Shown here piece after piece: positions 1 through 5,833 of a stretch of DNA of 5,833 nucleotides. Position numbers and translations under genes: made by a program. The notes beneath the pieces were generated by a model that did no database searches, was not told where the DNA came from, and was given only the letters and a program-made list of their open reading frames with translations. Origin of the DNA: Planctomycetaceae bacterium (GTDB lineage: Bacteria; Planctomycetota; Planctomycetia; Pirellulales; Thermoguttaceae); assembly GCA_003532715.1 (NCBI GenBank), contig DOEZ01000401.1, positions 4,692 to 10,524 on the forward strand, in the 5' to 3' direction. How positions within the stretch are numbered: position 1 is the first letter of the stretch; every line of letters starts with the position of its first letter.

Positions 1-1571
1 TTCTCCACTCGCAAATGATACGTCCCTTCGATCGGCAATACTCGGTCGAATCGGCCCGTTTCGGGGTGTGAGGCGTGGACTTCGCCTTCGAAGGTCTCGA
101 TTTCATCAATCGAGACAGCGGCCTCGATCGGCTTTCCGGTTCGGCCGTCGTGGACGTGTCCGGAAAGCGTTGGTCCCTCTTCGAGTCGTCGGAGCAGATA
201 CTGCCACCCCGGCCGCGCGCCGACAATCATCTTCTCGCGCCTCTCCAGGGACGGAAGCGTCTCGGGACCCTCCCATAAATAGGCGAGCGTGCCGTGCCGC
301 CAGTAGTGCCAATCCTGGTCCACGCCGTCGACGCTGTAGAGTTTGCGGACGGGCGTGTAATCGCGGTCGAGGCGAGCCGTATCCGAGAGAGCGGCCAGGT
401 GAGCGCCGACGATCCACGCGGCGTCGGGATGCGGGTTCCGCGCGCCGTCGATTGTATAAGGAACCAGTACCTTGCTGCCCGACGTGTGATAGCTGATGAG
501 CATGACAAATCGCTCGCGATCGGCCAGTCGCATGACGGCCTTCGTTTCTGGTTCGGAGCCAGCCGACGGTCCTCGGTAGCGTCCGTGCGCCGGATCGCCG
601 TTGGATCCGGTTTCGTTCAGGGAATGCCAGCGGTAGGGGTAGTTGCGATTCAGATCGACTCCGTCGCTCGCGTCGAGGAGTCCGTTGTCGTTCGTGTCGC
701 GGCCGTTCTTTCGTCCCCTGCCCGTGACGTGAAAGAAGTTGTGCAGCCCGTCGGGATTGACCAGTGGAACGCACCAGATCTCGTATTGATCGACCCAGCG
801 ACGGACTTCGGGATTGCTCGCGTAGCCGGTCGCGAGTTGGTGGATGATGTCCAGCACTACCTCGGTGCTCCAGGGCTCGTTGGCGTGATGCGCCCCGACG
901 AAGAGAAACGCCGGTTTGCGGCACTCGTGCCTCATGCCGCTGGTTATCCGCAGTCCCAATATCTTGCGCCCGTGCCAAGTTTCGCCGATTTCGCGCAACG
1001 ACGCGATTCGGGGGTAGTCCTCGGCGAAGGCCGTCAGCAGCCGTTCGATCATGGGCCCGTCGTGGTACGTATCATGAACGACCAGACGTCCCCTCGCATC
1101 GCGAACGAGCGGTTGGTTCCGTTTTTCCAGGAATCCTTCGATTCGATACTTCTGGGGCAATAGCGAGGTCGGTTCGCGCAGATCGAAATCATGCGTCACG
1201 TTCGCCCCATTGACTTCGTGGACGAGGCGAAGCGAAGCTTCGGCCGGCGAATTCGACGAGAATCCGTTCCAGGCAAGGCGCACCGCGACCGATTGATTCG
1301 ACTCGCAGGTCGAGGACGCCGGAGGCTTGTTCGCCTCGAAGGCAAACCGGTCCGCGTCCTTGCCTGTCAACTCCCAGTCCGTCAACAAGACCGGCGCGCC
1401 GGTGGAATTCGTGAACGTGAGTTTCAGGACGGGCGGCAGCGAATCGCCGGTCCATTGCCAGGCAACCCGCCACGTGTTGGCGTCGGCCGCTTTTCCATCG
1501 TTCGCGGCCTCGCAAGGCACGAACCACAACAGGACCACGGGGGCGACGGCCAACGGAATCGGGATTTTCAT
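1..1571 (-). CDS. Secreted M14 family zinc carboxypeptidase, 3' end cut by the window edge
   Basis: Predicted metallocarboxypeptidase that removes C-terminal residues from peptides outside the cytoplasm. The first 523 residues are present. Residues 1-23 form a signal peptide with a likely cleavage near C-E-A-A. Residues about 34-131 look like an Ig/HYDIN-type beta-sandwich. The catalytic domain runs from about 165 to 465 and has the zinc ligands H229 and E232 (HANE) and H362 (SYHT), substrate-binding N308-R309 in DLNRN, Y412, and the catalytic glutamate E434 (LWEG). The spacings nearly match carboxypeptidase A (H69, E72, N144-R145, H196, Y248, E270). From about residue 469 a CarboxypepD_reg (transthyretin-like) domain begins and continues off the window. 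Gln419 before Asp-Trp and this C-terminal domain point to the M14B (CPN/E) branch. An EF-hand-like loop (D292-D303) interrupts the active-site region. The ATG at 1571 was chosen for the signal peptide; no Shine-Dalgarno is visible, and an in-frame stop lies 36 bases upstream. It is transcribed divergently from the AroE-like gene. Confidence 0.93.
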   Translation of the reverse strand, partial: MKIPIPLAVAPVVLLWFVPCEAANDGKAADANTWRVAWQWTGDSLPPVLKLTFTNSTGAPVLLTDWELTGKDADRFAFEANKPPASSTCESNQSVAVRLAWNGFSSNSPAEASLRLVHEVNGANVTHDFDLREPTSLLPQKYRIEGFLEKRNQPLVRDARGRLVVHDTYHDGPMIERLLTAFAEDYPRIASLREIGETWHGRKILGLRITSGMRHECRKPAFLFVGAHHANEPWSTEVVLDIIHQLATGYASNPEVRRWVDQYEIWCVPLVNPDGLHNFFHVTGRGRKNGRDTNDNGLLDASDGVDLNRNYPYRWHSLNETGSNGDPAHGRYRGPSAGSEPETKAVMRLADRERFVMLISYHTSGSKVLVPYTIDGARNPHPDAAWIVGAHLAALSDTARLDRDYTPVRKLYSVDGVDQDWHYWRHGTLAYLWEGPETLPSLERREKMIVGARPGWQYLLRRLEEGPTLSGHVHDGRTGKPIEAAVSIDEIETFEGEVHASHPETGRFDRVLPIEGTYHLRVE

Positions 1572-1800
1572 GAATGCATCCAGTGGATACGACGGGGTGA
1601 TTTCTCATGCGTACGATAGCTCGGAAGCAACCTATCCATTGTAAACGCTTCGCCTCGGTCAGTCATCTTTCGATCGGCGGTCGTGACGAGAACACTATGG
1701 AGCCACATCGAGGAAAGGACCATCTTGTGCCCCTCACGAATCCATTCGCGGGAACCATACACACTATAGGGGGGTGCCGTGATTCGATTGTATCCATGCG

Positions 1801-1829
1801 TTGCAATTGTCGCGCCCAAACGTAAGAAT
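1801..1829 (+). promoter_or_regulatory. Weak candidate sigma-70-type promoter for the AroE-like gene
   Basis: TTGCAA at 1801-1806 and AAGAAT at 1824-1829 are separated by 17 bases and together match the -35/-10 consensus at 8 of 12 positions. Transcription from here would start about 105 bases before the chosen AroE-like start and would place the inverted repeat in the 5' leader. A match of this quality can easily arise by chance, and planctomycete promoters are not well defined, so this is only a candidate. Confidence 0.2.
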
Positions 1830-1849
1830 AGACCATTGTGTTGTCGCGG

Positions 1850-1916
1850 CGGTCGGACTCGGCATGTGTCGTCGAGTGGTCGTCGCGCGGCCGCGCGTAC
1901 GCGAGCAGTCCGACCG
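1850..1916 (+). repeat. Inverted repeat enclosing a 14-bp palindrome, upstream of the AroE-like gene
   Basis: CGGTCGGACT (1850-1859) is exactly complementary to AGTCCGACCG (1907-1916), with a possible extra G-U pair outside. Between the arms lies the perfect palindrome CGCGCGGCCGCGCG (1884-1897), which can form its own short hairpin. The whole structure ends 25 bases before the chosen GTG start at 1942. There is no T-run after it, so it does not look like an intrinsic terminator. It could be a 5' leader structure or a protein-binding site; neither can be shown from sequence alone. Confidence 0.5.
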
Positions 1917-1925
1917 TGCTCTCAC

Positions 1926-1930
1926 AGGAG
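1926..1930 (+). promoter_or_regulatory. Shine-Dalgarno-like AGGAG for the AroE-like gene
   Basis: AGGAG at 1926-1930 lies 11 bases before the GTG at 1942, a slightly long but usable spacing. It supports that start over the upstream in-frame ATG at 1801, which would add 47 residues without similarity to the family, and over the GTG at 1930, which overlaps the motif itself. Confidence 0.45.
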
Positions 1931-1941
1931 TGTATTCGAAG

Positions 1942-2790
1942 GTGACCAGCAAATCGCTTCAGCCGATCCTGGCCTTGATGGGTTATCCCGTGGGTGGAAA
2001 TCCCATTCAGTACATGAGCGAGAAGGCGTTCGCGCGTCATGGGCTCGACTGGCGTTATGTCTCGCTGGAGATCCATCCGGACGACTTGTCGGACGCGATT
2101 CGCGGCATGAAGGTCATGGGTTTTCTGGGCGGCAACGTTGCCGACCCGCACAAGGAAGCGATTGTTCCGCTTCTCGACGGACTGGGCCCGACCGCCGAGC
2201 GGACGGGCTTGGTTAATTTGATTCGCCGCGACGAGAATCGCCTTGTCGGCGAGAACACCGAGGGAAAGGCGTTGGTCGATCTGCTTCGCGTCCGGTTCGA
2301 TTTGGCCGGCCGTCGCGTCGTGCTGCTGGGGGCGGGCCACGTGGCGCGCGCCATTGCGGTCGAACTGGCCGACGCGGGGGCGGCCGAAATCGTCGTGCTC
2401 GACCGGGTCGAGCAGCGCGCGGTCGAACTGGCCGAGATTCTCGCAAAACGGTTCGACGTGTCTTCGTCGCCCGTTCCCTGGGGCCAGGACTACCTCGTTC
2501 CGGCCGAGATCGACGTCTTGATCAACGCAACCAGCGCCGCGCAAGACGACCCGGACACGCCCTTGGCCGTGAATTTGGAGAATCTCGACTCGCGGGCAAC
2601 CGTTGTCGACACGACGATCGATCCGCCGGATACGTGGCTCCTTCAGCAAGCGAGGCAACACGGTTGCGCAACGCTCGACGGAGTCTCGGTCTTCACTAAC
2701 CAGATCTTCTTGAACTGTCGGATGTGGACCGGTGTCGAACCGGATCGGAGCCTTTTGCGAGAAGCGATCGAGGAGTTTCTCGAGTTGTAG
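1942..2790 (+). CDS. Divergent shikimate dehydrogenase family protein (AroE-like)
   Basis: A 282-residue cytoplasmic protein, the usual AroE length (about 270-285). AroE enzymes reduce 3-dehydroshikimate to shikimate with NADPH. The family is clear from GYPV near the N-terminus (14-17), NVADPHK (65-71) with the catalytic lysine K71, ENTEG (104-108), the Rossmann loop GAGHVARA (130-137), INATS (194-198) and a C-terminal TNQ (252-254) followed by MWTG (261-264). However, the usual HSxSP shikimate-binding segment reads GNPIQ (19-23), the family threonine of NVTxPHK is A67, the catalytic Asp of NTD is E107, and the Tyr equivalent to E. coli Tyr215 is I226. It is therefore probably a diverged subfamily whose substrate may not be shikimate, and no gene symbol is given. 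The start is GTG, chosen by family length and the AGGAG at 1926. The next gene begins 61 bases downstream on the same strand with no terminator between them. Confidence 0.85.
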   Translation: MTSKSLQPILALMGYPVGGNPIQYMSEKAFARHGLDWRYVSLEIHPDDLSDAIRGMKVMGFLGGNVADPHKEAIVPLLDGLGPTAERTGLVNLIRRDENRLVGENTEGKALVDLLRVRFDLAGRRVVLLGAGHVARAIAVELADAGAAEIVVLDRVEQRAVELAEILAKRFDVSSSPVPWGQDYLVPAEIDVLINATSAAQDDPDTPLAVNLENLDSRATVVDTTIDPPDTWLLQQARQHGCATLDGVSVFTNQIFLNCRMWTGVEPDRSLLREAIEEFLEL

Positions 2791-2851
2791 TGCCAAGCCT
2801 CGTCCGCCACGTCCTTCATCCGTCCCGAGAACTCACACCGTACGACTTGCC

Positions 2852-5281
2852 ATGAAACTTCTTTCATTCCATCTGGCGGCCCGACCGTCATGTTCCCTTC
2901 TGGTTGGTCTGTCGCTGGGTCTTGCTTTGGTTTGTGGCGAGTGCTTCGCACCGACGGCGCGCGGCGAACGGCCTTTTGGCTTGAGCCTCATGCGACCCGA
3001 CTCGCTTGCCGGCTGGGACCACGGAGCCGAACCGCCTCGAGGTTGGACCATGGTCGACGGCGTGCTGACGGGGGCGCGGGGCGCGTCGCCCCTTTTGTCG
3101 GGGTACACGTTCGGTGATTTTGAGGTTCGATTCCAATGGACCGTAGCTGAACAGGGAAGCTTGCACTTCGCCTTGCCCGAGGTTCCCGACGGCCCGGGAC
3201 TTCGCCTGACGCTGTGCGAGGGGGCCGGTTGCGGCCGGCTGACGGACGGCTCGGAGGAACTTGCCGCCGGGATTGCCGTTGGTCCGCGTCCCAATGGATG
3301 GCACACGGTTCGCTTATTGCGAGCCGACGGAAAACTCACTGTGTGGATCGACGACGCGTTTGCCGTTGAGGTCGCAGTCGATTCCCGGCGACGATTCGGC
3401 CTGGAGTTGTCCATGCTCGCCGGGCACGGCGAGATTCGTTCGCTTCGAGCCGCCGAGCCCGCGGGGAAATGGTTGCTGCAAGACCCCGACGATCTGGCCG
3501 ACTGGGACGGCAACAAAAAGTCGTGGCGGATGGAAGGCGACGAGTTGGCGCTTCATCCCCAAGGATTGGGCTACCTCCGCAGCAAAAAGGAATACGCCAA
3601 TTTCACGCTCTCCTTCGATTACAAGGCTGCGGATCGCTGCAATTCGGGCTTTGGGATCCGCACGCCGCCCGGCGGATGGCCCTCGGGCGACGGGATGGAA
3701 ATCCAGATATGGGACCGCCCATTCGACGAGCCCTTGAACGAACACTCGCAGATGGCCATCTACGGCAACGTGCCGCCGCTGGCCCGGGCCGACCGTCGCG
3801 GCGAATGGAACTCGGTGGTGGTCAAGGCCGACGGTTGGATGATTTCGGCCTGGGTCAACGGCGAGCTAACGCAGCAGTTCAATACGCTCCATCATCCCGA
3901 ACTTAAGCATCGGCGTCTTCAGGGCTGGATCGGACCGCAGGATCATCGGTCCGCGATCCGGTTCAGAAACCTCCGTCTGCTCGAAGCCCCCCCCGGAACC
4001 GGTCTGGTGACGTGGTTGGACCCCCGGCCGATGAACGCCGTCCAACGCGTGGTCGACCGCCTGATGAACACGGAGAGTCTTTCACGCGACGACGGAGTGG
4101 TTTCGCACGCGGTGTCGCGGCGCATTTCGGGTTCGGCGCCGCGCGAGCTCGTCCTGGCGAAGCTGACCGGACCGGGCGCCGCGGTGCGGCTTGCGCGGGC
4201 CAACGATTCCGGGCGGTTGGCCTTCTATTTCGACGGCGAGGCCGCGCCCCGGCTCGAGTGCGAGCCGAACGAGCTGTATCGCCGCGCCGTCCAAATCAGC
4301 AACGACCGCGAGCCGGTCTTGACCTGCCTTGCCTACGAGAAGTCGTTGACGATCGTCCTGCGCGACGGAAAAGACGTTGACTATCGGATCGAGTACCTCA
4401 CGTTTCCCGAGGAGACGCCGTTGGAGACGTTCGGCGGGCTCGAGAGCGTGCCGCGTGGTTGGCCGCACTCGGCTCTCTATCGACAGCACGTGATGCGCTC
4501 GGGGGTCCACCGCGAGAAGGACGCCGCGCGGCGCGCCGGATCGAAGCCCAAGACCATCGCCCCCGGAGAAACGGCGACGTTGGCTCGCATCGAGGGGGCC
4601 GGATTGGTTCGCTGGTTGAAACTCCAAGGCGAGCCGAAGGTGCTTGCCCGTGACGATCTCTGGCTTGAGGTGACCATCGACGGCGAGTCGCGGCCGGCGA
4701 TTTCCGCCCCCGCGCGACTCTTGCTGCCCGGATTCGTGGATGGCGGCAACTACTACAATTTCGTGCTCGTCAACCGCAACGGCTTGGCGAACATGCTGGC
4801 GATGCCGTTCGGCGCCGGCATCACCGTGGCGGCCGTCAACCACGGCGACCGGCCGATCGAGAACGTTGGCGTCGAACTGTGTTACGAACCGGCGACCGAC
4901 CGGACTCGCGAGGACATTCGTGGGCGAATGCGGTTGCGAGGAACCTACCTTCCGGCGTCGGACGACACCGACGAACTGTTCCGGATCGACCGCGCCGGCC
5001 GCTGGGTTGGACTGGTCTGCGACGTTGCCGACGGCGAAGCGTTCGGCGTGGCCGACTTGTTCGTCGACGGCCGACCGGCCGATGGATGGAACGCGACGAG
5101 CCTGGCCCGGTTTCTGGGCCGCGAGGGGAACGATTATCGCGTCAACCTGAGCGGGCACAAGGCCGGACTCGCCTGGCGCTATCTGCTGCTGGCGCCGGTC
5201 GATTGTCGCGAATCGCTCAGACTGACGGCCGACACGAAGAGACTGCCCCAGCGGCTGATTTTTTACTACTCGGCCCCGTGA
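2852..5281 (+). CDS. Secreted multidomain protein: two DUF1080-type domains plus a DUF2961/GH172-like double jelly roll
   Basis: An 809-residue protein with a signal peptide (hydrophobic core about residues 15-28, cleavage probably after C-F-A near 33) and no lipobox, so it is probably periplasmic or secreted. Residues about 43-201 and 206-378 each resemble DUF1080 (3-keto-disaccharide hydrolase/LamG-like fold). The second is the better preserved, with EIQIWD (283-288), MAIYGNVPP (301-309), GEWNSVVV (317-324), WVNGEL (334-339) and GWIGPQDHRSAIRFRNLRL (358-376). Residues about 391-809 resemble DUF2961, the GH172 glycosidase family: a first half with AKLTGPGAAV (436-445), YFDGE (459-463), IEYLTFPEETPLETF (513-527), and a second half with GETATLARIEGAGLVRW (572-588), VTIDGE (607-612) and AMPFGAGITV (650-659). 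Some DUF1080 and GH172 members act on glycans, but I cannot assign the catalytic residues or substrate here. ATG 2852 was chosen over the longer in-frame opening from 2732 because it yields the signal peptide; no Shine-Dalgarno is seen. It ends four bases before bioD. Confidence 0.87.
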   Translation: MKLLSFHLAARPSCSLLVGLSLGLALVCGECFAPTARGERPFGLSLMRPDSLAGWDHGAEPPRGWTMVDGVLTGARGASPLLSGYTFGDFEVRFQWTVAEQGSLHFALPEVPDGPGLRLTLCEGAGCGRLTDGSEELAAGIAVGPRPNGWHTVRLLRADGKLTVWIDDAFAVEVAVDSRRRFGLELSMLAGHGEIRSLRAAEPAGKWLLQDPDDLADWDGNKKSWRMEGDELALHPQGLGYLRSKKEYANFTLSFDYKAADRCNSGFGIRTPPGGWPSGDGMEIQIWDRPFDEPLNEHSQMAIYGNVPPLARADRRGEWNSVVVKADGWMISAWVNGELTQQFNTLHHPELKHRRLQGWIGPQDHRSAIRFRNLRLLEAPPGTGLVTWLDPRPMNAVQRVVDRLMNTESLSRDDGVVSHAVSRRISGSAPRELVLAKLTGPGAAVRLARANDSGRLAFYFDGEAAPRLECEPNELYRRAVQISNDREPVLTCLAYEKSLTIVLRDGKDVDYRIEYLTFPEETPLETFGGLESVPRGWPHSALYRQHVMRSGVHREKDAARRAGSKPKTIAPGETATLARIEGAGLVRWLKLQGEPKVLARDDLWLEVTIDGESRPAISAPARLLLPGFVDGGNYYNFVLVNRNGLANMLAMPFGAGITVAAVNHGDRPIENVGVELCYEPATDRTREDIRGRMRLRGTYLPASDDTDELFRIDRAGRWVGLVCDVADGEAFGVADLFVDGRPADGWNATSLARFLGREGNDYRVNLSGHKAGLAWRYLLLAPVDCRESLRLTADTKRLPQRLIFYYSAP

Positions 5282-5289
5282 TGGCATGA
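5279..5289 (+). other. Stop/start junction between the glycosidase-like gene and bioD
   Basis: The eleven bases TGATGGCATGA contain the TGA stop of the upstream gene (5279-5281), an overlapping ATG (5281-5283), one alanine codon, and a second TGA (5287-5289) that overlaps the bioD ATG (5286-5288). A terminating ribosome could thus restart directly on bioD, or pass through a two-codon frame first. With no Shine-Dalgarno in front of bioD, translational coupling is a reasonable inference, but nothing here proves it. Confidence 0.45.
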
Positions 5290-5833
5290 ATAAGCAACCA
5301 CCCGGCCTGTTCATCACCGGCACGAGTACCGAAGTGGGCAAGACCTACGTGGCGGCCCTGATCGCGCGGGATCTGCGCGAGCAAGGAATTCGTGTCGGCG
5401 TTTACAAGCCGGCGGCCAGCGGCGCGCAGCGAGTCGGCGGCCGACTCGTCTCCGACGACGCGCGGACCCTTTGGGAAGCGGCCGGCCGACCGGGCACGCT
5501 CGACCAGGTGTGTCCCCAAGTATTCGAGGCGCCGCTGGCGCCGCATTTGGCCGCGCGGGCGGAGGGTAAATCGCTCGACGCCCAGTTGTTGCAAGCCGGC
5601 ATCGAGCCGTGGCTCGTTGCGAGCGACTTCGTGCTTGTCGAGGGGGCCGGTGGACTACTATCGCCGATGGGCGACGAGCTCTACGTAGCCGATCTGGCCT
5701 TGGCCTTCGGCTTTCCACTTGTCATTGTCTCGCCGAACGTGTTGGGAACCCTCAATCAGACGTTGCAGACACTCGTGGCGGCCTCGCATTTCCGCCGCCC
5801 GCTTCCCGTGGCCGGCATCGTGCTGAATCACCG
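5286..5833 (+). CDS. bioD: Dethiobiotin synthetase, 3' end cut by the window edge
   Basis: BioD closes the ureido ring of biotin: it makes dethiobiotin from 7,8-diaminopelargonate, CO2 and ATP in the cytoplasm, the step before BioB. The first 182 residues are present of a usual length near 225. The P-loop is GTSTEVGKT (12-20), as in E. coli BioD GTDTEVGKT. VYKPAASG (39-46) carries the substrate-binding lysine K41 and S45, SDDA (56-59) the metal-binding aspartate region, APHLAAR (85-91) matches the family SPH segment, and VEGAGGLLSP (118-127) the second nucleotide/metal region with E119. All key residues visible in this part are conserved, so the enzyme is probably active. The ATG at 5286 places the P-loop at the normal distance from the N-terminus. 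The gene lies four bases after the glycosidase-like gene and is probably cotranscribed with it; other bio genes may follow beyond the window. Confidence 0.95.
   Translation, partial: MNKQPPGLFITGTSTEVGKTYVAALIARDLREQGIRVGVYKPAASGAQRVGGRLVSDDARTLWEAAGRPGTLDQVCPQVFEAPLAPHLAARAEGKSLDAQLLQAGIEPWLVASDFVLVEGAGGLLSPMGDELYVADLALAFGFPLVIVSPNVLGTLNQTLQTLVAASHFRRPLPVAGIVLNH

Larger units (their letters stand above)
1572..1941. promoter_or_regulatory. Divergent intergenic region
   Basis: This 370-base stretch separates the divergently read carboxypeptidase and AroE-like genes, so it should hold promoters for both. Short open frames cross it on both strands, but none has a recognisable protein or codon pattern, and I treat it as non-coding. 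It is less GC-rich than the flanking genes between about 1740 and 1840. On the minus strand it contains TATAGT (complement of 1763-1768), five of six matches to a sigma-70 -10 box, but no good -35 box sits at the right distance. On the plus strand there is a weak sigma-70-like pair at 1801-1829 and an inverted repeat at 1850-1916. No tRNA or known riboswitch was recognised. Confidence 0.6.

Noticed and set aside
294..1163. Plus-strand open frame (289 codons) opposite the carboxypeptidase
   Set aside because: The minus strand encodes all M14 zinc and catalytic residues in order; the plus frame is a shadow.
1751..1780. GGAACC at 1751 as an ECF-sigma -35 element
   Set aside because: No convincing -10 partner at 16-17 bases downstream.
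1578..1796. Three copies of TATCCA/TGGATA (1584-1589 reverse, 1633-1638, 1791-1796) and an 11-bp palindrome ATCCAGTGGAT at 1578-1588
   Set aside because: Six-base repeats at irregular spacing are expected by chance in 370 bases; not enough to call an operator.
1568..1825. Small open frames on both strands in the divergent intergenic region
   Set aside because: No ribosome binding site, no recognisable domain and no coding-like codon pattern.
1801..1941. N-terminal extension of the AroE-like protein from the ATG at 1801
   Set aside because: It would add 47 residues without family similarity and would run through the inverted repeat; GTG 1942 gives normal length and has an AGGAG upstream.
1663..2796. 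Long minus-strand open frame (377 codons) opposite the AroE-like gene
   Set aside because: It mirrors the plus-strand gene, which has clear family motifs; the minus translation has no recognisable domain and results from high GC with few stop codons.
2791..2851. Terminator or promoter between the AroE-like and glycosidase-like genes
   Set aside because: No hairpin with T-run and no recognisable promoter pair in these 61 bases.
4082..5341. Long minus-strand open frame (419 codons) opposite the glycosidase-like gene and bioD start
   Set aside because: It is antisense to a protein with several family motifs and runs across the junction into bioD; its translation is rich in Arg, Gly and Pro with no known motif.

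Overview
The window looks like a piece of a GC-rich planctomycete chromosome (Pirellulales-like). This assignment is an inference. It rests on a large secreted protein combining DUF1080 and DUF2961 (GH172-type) domains, a secreted M14 carboxypeptidase with an extra beta-sandwich domain and a calcium-loop-like insertion, and generally weak or absent Shine-Dalgarno sequences. No ribosomal RNA, tRNA, mobile element or CRISPR array was seen.

Layout. Bases 1-1571 (minus strand) hold most of a secreted zinc carboxypeptidase whose C-terminal end lies outside the window. Bases 1572-1941 form a divergent intergenic region with possible promoters for both directions and a long inverted repeat just before the next gene. 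Three plus-strand genes follow, close enough to be one transcription unit: a divergent shikimate dehydrogenase family (AroE-like) protein (1942-2790), a secreted protein of 809 residues with two DUF1080-type domains and a DUF2961/GH172-like double jelly roll (2852-5281), and a dethiobiotin synthetase, bioD (5286 to the window end, truncated). The gaps between them are 61 and 4 bases.

How the genes fit together. The two secreted proteins suit an organism that breaks down external polymers (peptides and glycans). The two cytoplasmic enzymes belong to aromatic/quinate-type and biotin metabolism, and no single pathway connects all four. The most notable point is that the AroE-like protein keeps its fold, the catalytic lysine and the nucleotide-binding loop, but has lost several residues that contact shikimate in characterised AroE enzymes, so its substrate may differ. 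The other points of interest are an EF-hand-like loop inserted beside the carboxypeptidase active site, the multi-domain architecture of the glycosidase-like protein, and the inverted repeat upstream of the AroE-like gene. I did not find convincing evidence of a wholly new multi-gene system.
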